Of a stretch of DNA of 32,171 nucleotides, positions 1 through 7,372 are shown in pieces; the first letter of the stretch is position 1; each line of letters starts with the position of its first letter. The stretch comes from Alphaproteobacteria bacterium (GTDB lineage: Bacteria; Pseudomonadota; Alphaproteobacteria; Bin95). A program made the translations under genes and the position numbers. The notes beneath the pieces are model-generated. The model did not search any database. It was not told the origin of the DNA and worked only from the letters and a program-made list of their open reading frames with translations. The stretch covers positions 1-32,171 of the forward strand of contig JAJDYL010000208.1 in NCBI GenBank assembly GCA_022825195.1. Reading direction: 5' to 3'.

Positions 1-135
1 TGTTCAACTCGGGCGGGAATTGGCGGGAGTACCGAAAGACGTGTCAACCTCTTTCCCGCCGGACCGGAAACTCATCCCCGCGATGGCGTTCCCGGCAGGG
101 CGTTGCGCCGGCCCGTTCGAAGGAGACCACAAGGA

Positions 136-246
136 ATGCCCGGTATAGCCATCGTCACCAATGAACGATACCGAGGCCCGGCTTCATTGCCTGGTGCGGC
201 GCAGTCGCTTCCTCGGCACATCTCGAATGTCGGCGCCATCCGATGA
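136..246 (+). CDS. possible 36-residue ORF with a good ribosome site
   Basis: The first 328 bases hold no gene I recognise. The only candidate is a 36-codon frame whose ATG is preceded by AAGGAG about 10 nt upstream. Its product starts MPGIAIVTNERY and ends at a TGA at 244-246. It has no signal peptide, membrane segment or recognised motif. It could be a leader peptide, the 5' stub of a decayed gene, or chance. The support is the ribosome-binding site alone, so confidence is low. Confidence 0.2.
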   Translation: MPGIAIVTNERYRGPASLPGAAQSLPRHISNVGAIR

Positions 247-328
247 TCTTCGCGCCTGTATAGAACGCGCCTTCAATCTGTCAGGCCAGTCGCTCCTCAC
301 TTGTCGCCGAACAGACGGCAATCCGGGT

Positions 329-616
329 TCACGACCCTGCGCCTGCGTTCAGGGCGTTCTTCAGCGACTTTCCGGGTTTGAACGCCGCCGTGGTCGAGGC
401 GGCGACGGCAATGGTCTCGCCGGTACGCGGGTTGCGGGCGGTGCGGGCCGGCCTGTGCCTGACGGCGAACGTCCCGAACCCCAGGAGGCTGACCGGTTCG
501 TCCCGGGCCAGCGACCCCGCGATGCCGGACAGCATCGCATTGACCGCAGCCTCGGCGTCAGACCTGCTCATTCCGGTTTCGCCGGCCACATGCCGCACAA
601 GGTCCGATTTGTTCAT
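329..616 (-). CDS. HU-family DNA-binding protein
   Basis: A 95-residue HU/IHF-type protein, a nucleoid-associated dimer that bends and compacts DNA. It begins MNKSDLVRHVA, the usual HU opening. It carries the family core GFGTF at about residues 46-50, then RxARxxRNPxTGE at about 55-67, which is the beta-arm that enters the minor groove with its conserved proline, and FKPGKSLKNAL near the C-terminus. Length fits the family (90-100). The internal ATG at 616 was chosen over an upstream in-frame start because GGGAGAG lies about 7 nt before it and the extra 34 residues are unlike HU. It stands alone, with nothing coding for about 200 bases upstream. HU versus IHF subunit cannot be settled here, but HU is likelier. 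Confidence 0.95.
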   Translation of the reverse strand: MNKSDLVRHVAGETGMSRSDAEAAVNAMLSGIAGSLARDEPVSLLGFGTFAVRHRPARTARNPRTGETIAVAASTTAAFKPGKSLKNALNAGAGS

Positions 617-833
617 TGGATCGCTCTCCCTGTTCCGTCGAACGGTTTCCGCGTTCAGAATCGGTTCCGTCGGAATACGCTCGACCGGTCCGTCCCTGCG
701 ATATTCGACGCACGACAATCGTGGCGTTTGCAGGCCATTACGGTCAAGGTTGAAAACCTGAAACGACCGGAACCGGTCGCATGGTCCGGCCGCCCCCCTT
801 GCAGAGCTGTCCAGCCGACAACCGGCCGAACGA

Positions 834-1097
834 TTACTCCCCGGCGGGTTCGACGATCACGCGCCCGCGGCCCCGCCTGACGACATAGCCGCCCCGCCGG
901 ATGAAAAGCTTTCCTTCCTGGATCAGGCCCCACAACGCATCGCGGATAACCTCCGCATCCCTATCGACTGCCGGCGCTTCGCGTCCCTGGTCGAGCCATT
1001 TTGCAAACGCCTCGTCGGCAATGGTGCGGCCCAGGGATTTGCGAAGCGCATTGAGCTTTCGTAATTCGCCCTTCTTCAGGGACGCCTCATCCACCAT
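834..1097 (-). CDS. small conserved hypothetical protein
   Basis: An 87-residue basic soluble protein that starts MVDEASLKKGELRKLNALRK. The N-terminal half is a Lys/Arg-rich helix. The middle (about residues 30-60) is mixed and acidic. The C-terminal third, with RRGGYVVRRGRGRVIVEPAGE-like content, is a glycine/arginine-rich beta stretch that could touch nucleic acid. I have the impression of similar short proteins in alphaproteobacterial genomes but cannot give a family name or function. The start at 1097 has GAGGA about 8 nt upstream. An in-frame start at 1184 would add 29 unlikely residues. It is codirectional with the HU gene, separated by about 217 bases in which I see nothing, so co-transcription is uncertain. 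Confidence 0.7.
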   Translation of the reverse strand: MVDEASLKKGELRKLNALRKSLGRTIADEAFAKWLDQGREAPAVDRDAEVIRDALWGLIQEGKLFIRRGGYVVRRGRGRVIVEPAGE

Positions 1098-1307
1098 CTG
1101 GAAATTCCTCGTTATCGACGCACATTGAACCCGTCGTTCGACGACAGGCATTGTGCAAGACATAACATCCGCGCATTGTAACATTCAACGACAATCGTTG
1201 CGCCGGTAGAGTGCAACCGGAAGATGTACGATTGCCCCGGAATTACCAGAAACGCCCCGCGCGGAGCGCAAGGTCCGGCAGGACAGGTCAATACATATGG
1301 TCCAGGC

Positions 1308-2098
1308 TCATAGTCCCCCAAGCTGATCGTCCTGTTCGCAACCCGGGATGAAGCCCATGAATTCGTTATGGGCCTGCCAGCCGAGCATTCGCCTGATCTC
1401 GACCGGGAACGTCCCGGCGAGCTTTTTCGGGACGGAACCGTAGAAATTCTCCGCCTGACGCAATCAGCCTGCGGAACAGATGGTGATGATGCCGGTTCGC
1501 GCAGTGTTCGTACGGTTCACGCTCAACCCGTGCAATGTCTTGCCCAGCCACAGCGCCAGCGAACCGCGCTTCATCGTCGCGTAATGACCTTGCTTTCGTC
1601 GGCCTCCCTATCCATAGGCCACCGGTGACTCCTGGGAACGAACCGGGTCGCGGCGTTTTCTTCTGTGAAGTCGGTCAACGCCAGGATGGTGGTGATCGCG
1701 TAGTGAGGCGCTTCGGGCGAACGGTCGACATAAGTCCCGTAGAGGTCCTCGTCACGATGAAGAACCTGCATTTCGTCGCCCCCATGGACGGACATGGCGG
1801 AGCTCGCCGACAGGCGCCAGGTGTTGCAATTCGCCCCCAGAATCGTCCCCACCGCGCCCGAGAAGAGCTCTGACATCAGCATACGGCGATAGGTTTCGCT
1901 ACGCTTGACTACCGTATCGACGGTCTTGGCGCGCTGGCCGGTGAACACGTGACCCAGGATCGGTGCCTCACCGAGCGATGAATCCAGATCCGCGCGGATC
2001 CGGTCGGACAACAATGTCTCGACGATGACGACGCCAGCCTCATTCAGGCCATCGACGACATCCCGGACATCGGTTGAACTGGAAAGACGGCAGATCAT
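1308..2098 (-). pseudogene. phytanoyl-CoA dioxygenase (PhyH) family, broken
   Basis: A degraded PhyH-family Fe(II)/2-oxoglutarate dioxygenase gene. From an ATG at 2098 the frame runs through the iron-binding HxD (VLHRDEDLYG) and the typical FVPRSHRWPMDRE stretch. It then loses frame at about 1571-1585, just before the expected MKRGSLALW. In the shifted frame MKRGSLALWLGKTLHGLSVN supplies the distal His. An in-frame TGA at 1464-1466 follows, where relatives carry a sense codon between SAG and LRQAENF. After it the same frame runs on through VPKKLAGTFP and LGWQAHNEFMGF to a TGA at 1308. Together the pieces give about 263 residues, the normal family length. One frameshift plus one nonsense codon make it a pseudogene unless these are sequence errors. 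It lies downstream of the export operon on the same strand, but PhyH genes often stand alone, so membership of the peptide pathway is doubtful. Confidence 0.85.
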
Positions 2099-2284
2099 GG
2101 GAGCGTCGAAACCGGCGAAGGGAACCCGCTCCAATCTTGCATCGCCACGAGGCGGCCAAGCCGGAACAGTAAGGGGAACGGATGATAACAACAGCCATTG
2201 CATTACGAAACAGACCAAGAGGGTGACCGAGACTGTTATCCGGTTAGAGGCGAGACCGCAAATCGACTGGGGCACCGCCCGTTT

Positions 2285-3337
2285 TCAAAGCGGAAAGACC
2301 TTCAATCCGGCATAGGCCTTTGCCTGCAGGCACTCGCCGGCCAGGACGATCTTGACGTGATTGATCCCCATATGCAGGCGAAATGCTCCTTGCTTGGCAA
2401 AGACACTGTGGCGTCTCGGCCAGTCCAGCAGGCCGCGCGCCTTGTCCGGCAGGCATAGCCCGGTTTCTTCAAGGCGGTCGATCAGGCGGGTCCATTCGGA
2501 TCTTCGGGTCGTGATCCAGGTTCTCACCAAGGCGCGAATCCCGGCGGGGTCGGGGCACGCCGGATAGCTCGGATACATTTCAAACCCCAGCCTCGGCGCG
2601 ATTCCATCGGATGTGATATCGAAGGACGCCATGACGCTGTTGGACACGCTCTCCATGGCGGCCAGCGCCCGGGCAGCCATGGTGAGCGAGCCGGGCCATT
2701 CGAGCCGGTCAAGAAAGGACAGCAGCCGAGGGGTGGAAATTCCCGTGACAATCAGCCGGATCGCCCTCGGCGTGCGATCCGGAGCCACCGCGGCGAAGAC
2801 GACAGTGGCTGTCGATGGCACGGCCTGAAGAGCCCGGCATAGCGAAACTCGTTCACGGTCCTCCAGGGGCCGCCCGGCCACCCTCCCGAGAGTGTCCACC
2901 AGAAGCTGCGACCAAAGCGCTCCCGAGGCTGGCGCACGCGAGAGGGCGGGGCTCAGATAGACGGCCGGAGCAAGCTGTCGGCCCGACGGTGCGTCAATGA
3001 GGTCATAGGCCAACAGAATCCAGTCGATCCAGTCGTCCCGCCCCGACTTGCGGGCAAGATGCCTGCTGAGCCAGGACTCCACGGTGGCCGGCGGCGCCCG
3101 CAGGCCGCTGGCGACATAGTGCTGCGCGACCGGGCCGGGTGTTATCACGACGGAAAAGTCCGCAGCCGGTTCCGGCTCGCCGAGCCGGAACTCGAAACCG
3201 CATGCGGCGGCCGCCTCAGCGGGCAGCCCGCCGACGCGCTGCAGCAGGCGGTCCCAGCCCTGTCCATCGAGCAACGCGGCAGGGAACTGCGAACGAAGCC
3301 CGAGCAGCACATCCCGCAGATGGAACGCCCCGGTCAC
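2285..3337 (-). CDS. unrecognised 350-residue protein at end of the export operon
   Basis: A soluble protein of about 350 residues with no motif I can assign. It has no signal peptide or membrane segment. Predicted strands alternate with helices: FSVVITPG, VVFAAVAPD, IRLIVTGIS, VMASFDIT, RLGFEMYPSYP, and at the C-terminus HMGINHVKIV followed by QAKAYAGLKV. The strand pairs separated by helices might fit an alpha/beta barrel such as a prenyltransferase-like ABBA fold, but that is a guess. The GTG at 3337 overlaps the stop of the QW-repeat gene (GTGA), implying translational coupling. A TTG at 3370 in the same frame would add 11 residues. The tight overlap says it works with the QW-repeat protein, either on the exported peptide or on a lipid/terpenoid partner. 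Function unknown. Confidence 0.75.
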   Translation of the reverse strand: MTGAFHLRDVLLGLRSQFPAALLDGQGWDRLLQRVGGLPAEAAAACGFEFRLGEPEPAADFSVVITPGPVAQHYVASGLRAPPATVESWLSRHLARKSGRDDWIDWILLAYDLIDAPSGRQLAPAVYLSPALSRAPASGALWSQLLVDTLGRVAGRPLEDRERVSLCRALQAVPSTATVVFAAVAPDRTPRAIRLIVTGISTPRLLSFLDRLEWPGSLTMAARALAAMESVSNSVMASFDITSDGIAPRLGFEMYPSYPACPDPAGIRALVRTWITTRRSEWTRLIDRLEETGLCLPDKARGLLDWPRRHSVFAKQGAFRLHMGINHVKIVLAGECLQAKAYAGLKVFPL

Positions 3338-4257
3338 GACCGGGCCAGACGAGAAAGGGCCTCCACGCAATACGCCGCGGTCAGCGCCTCGGAGACATAG
3401 ATGCGCGAGCCTTCGGGAGCGCGCAGGAACTCCGAGGGGGGCCAGCCGCCATCGGCGCGCTGCATGTCGACCAGTTGCTCCGCGCGCCGCGCGATCAGGT
3501 CGGCATTCGTCCCGTCTGCGAGCATGTCCAGTGAGGAAATTATCTGGGCCGCCCGGTAGGCGGTCTCGGGCGCAACCTCCCGGATGCGGTTCCCGAGCGC
3601 GAGCCGTACGGTCTCAAAGGCCGGTGGCGCAATACAGCTCGCGCGGCTGACGCTGCAATAGAGGTCCATGGGGTTGTACCAGATGGACGAACCCGGCACC
3701 CGGTCCTCGACAATCAGGCGCTCGATCCATTGCTGAACGGGTCGTGTCTCCTCCCGGTCGCCCAGATAGGTAACGACATTGGCATTGACGATCGGGTCGT
3801 CGTCATTGGGCATCCCGAACGGGCCGAACGAGCTCATCCATGTCAGGAACCGGCCATTGTCGTCGCGGCAGGACAGGACGGGCTGCACATTCCGTCCGAA
3901 GAAGAGCCAGGGATGGCTATGGCGCCCGACAGCGAGCGAGCAAACGGACGTGGAATCGACCTCGAAGCCGTGCGGCGCCCAGCGCCAGATGCCGGGGAAC
4001 TTTATGTGGGAAAGGATGAAGCCGCGGGAGCGGGAGAGAATGTTTTCAATATGTTGCGGGGGGGGGCAGGACTGGAGAGCGACTACGCCGAGAGCAGCCA
4101 CGAAGGGGGGAATTCGATCCTCTTCGAGTTGGAAGGTCCCGTAATAGTCGCAGCGCCAGGCGCCATCCGGCCCCACCGCCGACTCGAGAAAATCGAGCCC
4201 GCGGGCAATGGCGGCCTGTGCAGCCGACCAAAGCGATTGCGAAACCATTTGGGGCAT
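3334..4257 (-). CDS. QW-repeat, terpene-cyclase/prenyltransferase-like alpha-toroid protein
   Basis: A 307-residue soluble protein of the prenyltransferase/squalene-oxidase-repeat type, the alpha-alpha barrel fold of squalene-hopene cyclases and protein prenyltransferase beta subunits. A QW-like repeat (MQRADGGWPP) sits at about residues 265-274. An earlier variant (VGPDGAWRCDYYGTF) is at 28-42, and FPGIWRW at 88-93. An acidic stretch, NDDDPIVNANV, at about 151-161 occupies roughly the middle of the chain. It is only half the length of a true hopene cyclase and lacks a clear DxDD motif, so catalysis is not assured. The start at 4257 was chosen because GAGGA lies about 8 nt upstream. It sits 8 nt after the 62-residue gene and overlaps the next gene. 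In this context it may modify or bind the NHLP peptide; that is inference. Confidence 0.8.
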   Translation of the reverse strand: MPQMVSQSLWSAAQAAIARGLDFLESAVGPDGAWRCDYYGTFQLEEDRIPPFVAALGVVALQSCPPPQHIENILSRSRGFILSHIKFPGIWRWAPHGFEVDSTSVCSLAVGRHSHPWLFFGRNVQPVLSCRDDNGRFLTWMSSFGPFGMPNDDDPIVNANVVTYLGDREETRPVQQWIERLIVEDRVPGSSIWYNPMDLYCSVSRASCIAPPAFETVRLALGNRIREVAPETAYRAAQIISSLDMLADGTNADLIARRAEQLVDMQRADGGWPPSEFLRAPEGSRIYVSEALTAAYCVEALSRLARS

Positions 4258-4265
4258 CTGTGTCC

Positions 4266-4454
4266 TCAGAACAGGAGCGTTGATGTTACGGGTCCGGCCC
4301 GCCGACCGTGAAGCGTAGCCTGAAATCCGGCGATCCTCAGAGTCGCCACCATGACCGACTGCGAGCAATAGTCATGGAAGCGGATCGGGACAAGCTCCCG
4401 ATTCCTGAAGTTGATGTCGAACGGCGCATCGACGAAGAACGGGAACCGGCTCAT
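4266..4454 (-). CDS. 62-residue protein inside the export operon
   Basis: A small gene filling the gap between the ABC protein (14 nt upstream) and the QW-repeat gene (8 nt downstream). It has AGAGGGG about 8 nt before its ATG. The product begins MSRFPFFVDAPFDINFRNRE and is mixed in character, with a short hydrophobic patch SQSVMVATLRIAGF at about 31-44. There is no signal peptide, double-glycine leader or Cys-rich core. The neat fit between neighbours and the ribosome site argue that it is translated. It may be a small accessory factor, a second unusual substrate, or the remains of a longer gene. I recognise no family. Confidence 0.55.
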   Translation of the reverse strand: MSRFPFFVDAPFDINFRNRELVPIRFHDYCSQSVMVATLRIAGFQATLHGRRAGPVTSTLLF

Positions 4455-4468
4455 TTTGCCGCCCCTCT

Positions 4469-7372
4469 TCAGGCCGTCTGGCGCAGGGCCAGGTCGCGGA
4501 ACGGGCCTTGTGCTGCAAGCAGCTCCTCATAGCTGCCGGATTGCGCTACGCGCGCGCCCTGCAGCACGTAGATCCGGTTGGCCATGCGAATCGTGGAGAG
4601 GCGGTGCGCGATGACCAGGCGGGTGCTGGTGGAGTCCTCGATGCCCTGCATCGTCAGCGCCTGGCTTCGGGTATCCAGCCAGCTCGTGGGCTCATCGAGG
4701 AAAACGATGCGGGGCTCGCGCACCAGCGCGGCCGCAATCAATATCCGCTGGCTTTGGCCGCCGGAAAAGTTTGCGGGATTCCCGCCTACCTGGGTATGGA
4801 GCCCCATCGGCATGGCGCGGATTTCCTCCTCAATGCCGGCCTGCCGGGCAACTCGCCAGGCGTCCTCCTCGGTGAGTTCCTCGTTGTTGCCGACGATATT
4901 GTCGAGAACGCTGCCGGGCTGCAGGGCGCCGTTCTGAACGACCACGCCTGTCTGTCGCCTGACCGCGCCGAGGTCCAGATGGGCCAGATCCCGACCGTCA
5001 TAGTAAACGGCCCCCGAGACCGGTGTTTCCAGCCCGAGCGCAATTCTGAACAGGGTACTCTTGCCTGAGCCGGATTCGCCGACGATGGCGACGAACTCGC
5101 CGGGCTCCACATGGATCGAAACATCGTCCAGCACCTTCGATCCGCTTTCGGAGTAGGCAAATCCCACCCTGTCGAAGAGTATCCCTCCTGCAAGCACCGG
5201 CCGATCCCGACCGCCGGAACCTGCGGACACCGGGCTCGCCAGGATGGGGGCGACATGCTCGCAGGCCGGTTTGATGAAGGCGATCGCCCGGGCGGAGTTT
5301 CCGAGCGTGATGACGGACATGCACAGCACCATGACCGCGATATGCACTGCGAGGAAGTCGGCCGTCTCGAAACCGCGCGCGTCCTGCGCGGCGACCGCCG
5401 AGAAGAGGACCGCGCTTGCCACGCAGGGTGTTGCGGCGCCGAAGGCCGCAAGATGCTCGCCGAGGACCGACAGCCGGATTTCGGCCTGCTTGTGATGCAG
5501 ATACTGCCTGGCCCAGGCGGCAAAGGCCGAGTCCTCGGCTCCGGTGGTGCGCAGTTTCGCAATGCCGGTGAGGAACTGCTGGATGTCCCCTGCCAGCCTG
5601 CGCGAGGTTTCGAGATAGCGGCGCTGCGGTTCGATCTGGGACAGGCAGAAGGCGCCCGTGACCCCGATCATGGCCGCCGCGAGCAGGAGGGCGACCCAGC
5701 CGAGCCGGACATCGTAGTAGAAGAGCAGCCCAAGCGCCGGAACCAGGAACAGCGCGGACAGCACGCCGTCGGCCGTGACGCCGGAGACATGATCCCTTAC
5801 ATCTTGGAACACCATGGATCTCGCCGAGAGTTCGCCGGCGTTGTAGCGGCGAAAGAAAGCCGGGGAAAGGCGCAACAGGCGGTCCCAGATCGCGGCTCCG
5901 ACCCGGGCGGCAAAGCGCCCTTCGGCGCGCATGAGCGCTGTTCCGCGAAGAATGTGCATCAGGGCGGCAGTCGCGGCCAGCCCGGCCAGAACGGCTGCAA
6001 ACTCGAGGAGCATCGCCGCATCGCCGCCCGGCGCCATGGCGCCGACTAGCAGGCTGACGGCAAATGCCGGCGCCAGCGCCAGGGCGCCGCCGGCAAGGCC
6101 GGCCAGCACGAGTTGGACCAAATCCAGCGCCGACCCGGCGCACCCCGCAAGCAACAGGTCTTTCAGGCCTGTCGCGTCCTCGCGGCGCAGTCTGGGATAC
6201 AGCAGGTGGACATCCCGGATTTCGTCCGCGGTCTTGCTGTCCGCCCGGCTGGACCTGCCGGTCGCAGGATCCACGACCCGGTATCGGCCGGCCGGACCGG
6301 GCAGCAGTGCCACAGGCTCCCCGCTTCCCCGGCGAAAAGCCAGCATGGCGCCGCTGTTTCCGAGCCACCAGCGGCTTTCCTCCGTCAACCGCACCCGGCG
6401 CGCGCGAACCGCCGATGCTTCACAATAGTCCCTCAGCGTCGGTTGCCTGTTGCCCGCGACAGCCGGCGTGCGTATGTCAATGCCTTCCCGCCTGCCGATC
6501 ATGCGCAAGGCCTTGCCGAGCGCGGTTTCATTGTCCTCGGGGCGAAGGCGCGGGTCGTAAAGCGCCTTGAGGCCGGTCCTGGCCCTGGCCTTTTCGTTTT
6601 GACGCCGTGTCGCCTGGGTGACCTGCAGATTGGCTTCGTCGACCAGAGACAGGCGCCGGTTGAGGCTCTCCACATCGAGAAGCCTCTCGTGAAACCCGGG
6701 CAAGACCTTGCGCAACAAGCGGCCGCTGTCGAGGCCGGCGGTCAACCTGCATTCGAACTCTGCCGCCGTGTGCAGGCGGACCCATGAGGCCGGGGCAACC
6801 GGGAACCATTCGTCGGACCCGATATCCGCAAGATCGAGGAAACCGGCATCCAGCCCTTGCGCGGCAAGCCAGACGACACCCCGGTCGGTCGAGGCGACTC
6901 CAGCTCCGGCCATGCGCCCGGGACCGAGGCGAAGCGCGGTAGGGGGCCTCGCCATCATGTCGCGGGCCACTGCGGCGGTAAGGTTGCCGATCCAGGCATC
7001 GACCTGCGCGTCTAGGGATTTCCGGATACCGCCGGCGTTTTCCGCTCTCGCCAGCTCATCGAGCAAACGTTCGCGCGTCAGACTGCGCAGGCGGGATCCC
7101 GGCAGGCCCTTGGCCATGAGTTTCATCGAATGGCCGGAGGCATTGACACCGAACGCCATCCGGCCCGGATTCAGCCGGGCGAGATGCTTGTACGCAGAGG
7201 TTATCCGCCCGTCGTTATATTCGGCCGCAAGCACGTCGACCGCTCCGCTCTCGACATACCAGACCACTTCGGCGTCGCCGAGCGCCACCGGCCGGTTCGC
7301 GGCAGCCGGATGCGCCTCCCCGCAGGCGAGAATGAGCCTGGCCAGCGCGCAGTCGGGGCCGGTCTCAATCAC
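4469..7372 (-). CDS. NHLP/NHLM bacteriocin system ABC transporter, permease/ATP-binding subunit
   Basis: A 967-residue ABC exporter half of the NHLM type, one of two ABC proteins in NHLP peptide export systems. The N-terminal region has the typical EVVWYVESGAVDVLAA segment (about 35-50), a sensor-like domain without peptidase. A six-helix exporter membrane domain follows at about 420-700. The nucleotide-binding domain has Walker A GESGSGKST (765-773), signature FSGGQ (869-873), Walker B IVFLDEPTS with D893/E894, and the H-loop His at about 923. The usual length for this family is 900-1000. Translation starts at a GTG (7372) that overlaps the end of the C39 transporter gene by 8 nt, showing coupled translation. 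It probably forms a heterodimer with that protein in the inner membrane. Confidence 0.95.
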   Translation of the reverse strand: MIETGPDCALARLILACGEAHPAAANRPVALGDAEVVWYVESGAVDVLAAEYNDGRITSAYKHLARLNPGRMAFGVNASGHSMKLMAKGLPGSRLRSLTRERLLDELARAENAGGIRKSLDAQVDAWIGNLTAAVARDMMARPPTALRLGPGRMAGAGVASTDRGVVWLAAQGLDAGFLDLADIGSDEWFPVAPASWVRLHTAAEFECRLTAGLDSGRLLRKVLPGFHERLLDVESLNRRLSLVDEANLQVTQATRRQNEKARARTGLKALYDPRLRPEDNETALGKALRMIGRREGIDIRTPAVAGNRQPTLRDYCEASAVRARRVRLTEESRWWLGNSGAMLAFRRGSGEPVALLPGPAGRYRVVDPATGRSSRADSKTADEIRDVHLLYPRLRREDATGLKDLLLAGCAGSALDLVQLVLAGLAGGALALAPAFAVSLLVGAMAPGGDAAMLLEFAAVLAGLAATAALMHILRGTALMRAEGRFAARVGAAIWDRLLRLSPAFFRRYNAGELSARSMVFQDVRDHVSGVTADGVLSALFLVPALGLLFYYDVRLGWVALLLAAAMIGVTGAFCLSQIEPQRRYLETSRRLAGDIQQFLTGIAKLRTTGAEDSAFAAWARQYLHHKQAEIRLSVLGEHLAAFGAATPCVASAVLFSAVAAQDARGFETADFLAVHIAVMVLCMSVITLGNSARAIAFIKPACEHVAPILASPVSAGSGGRDRPVLAGGILFDRVGFAYSESGSKVLDDVSIHVEPGEFVAIVGESGSGKSTLFRIALGLETPVSGAVYYDGRDLAHLDLGAVRRQTGVVVQNGALQPGSVLDNIVGNNEELTEEDAWRVARQAGIEEEIRAMPMGLHTQVGGNPANFSGGQSQRILIAAALVREPRIVFLDEPTSWLDTRSQALTMQGIEDSTSTRLVIAHRLSTIRMANRIYVLQGARVAQSGSYEELLAAQGPFRDLALRQTA

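Noticed and set aside
265..300. Plus-strand RAFNLSGQ resembling CAFSLSGQ in the small 2OG oxygenase at 11.68 kb
   Set aside because: The similarity covers only about eight residues and no other part of the oxygenase is found around it; too short to call a decayed paralogue.
161..880. 239-codon plus-strand frame over the HU gene
   Set aside because: It lies antisense to a clear HU gene and its product is Arg/Pro/Gly-rich without domains: a GC-rich shadow frame.
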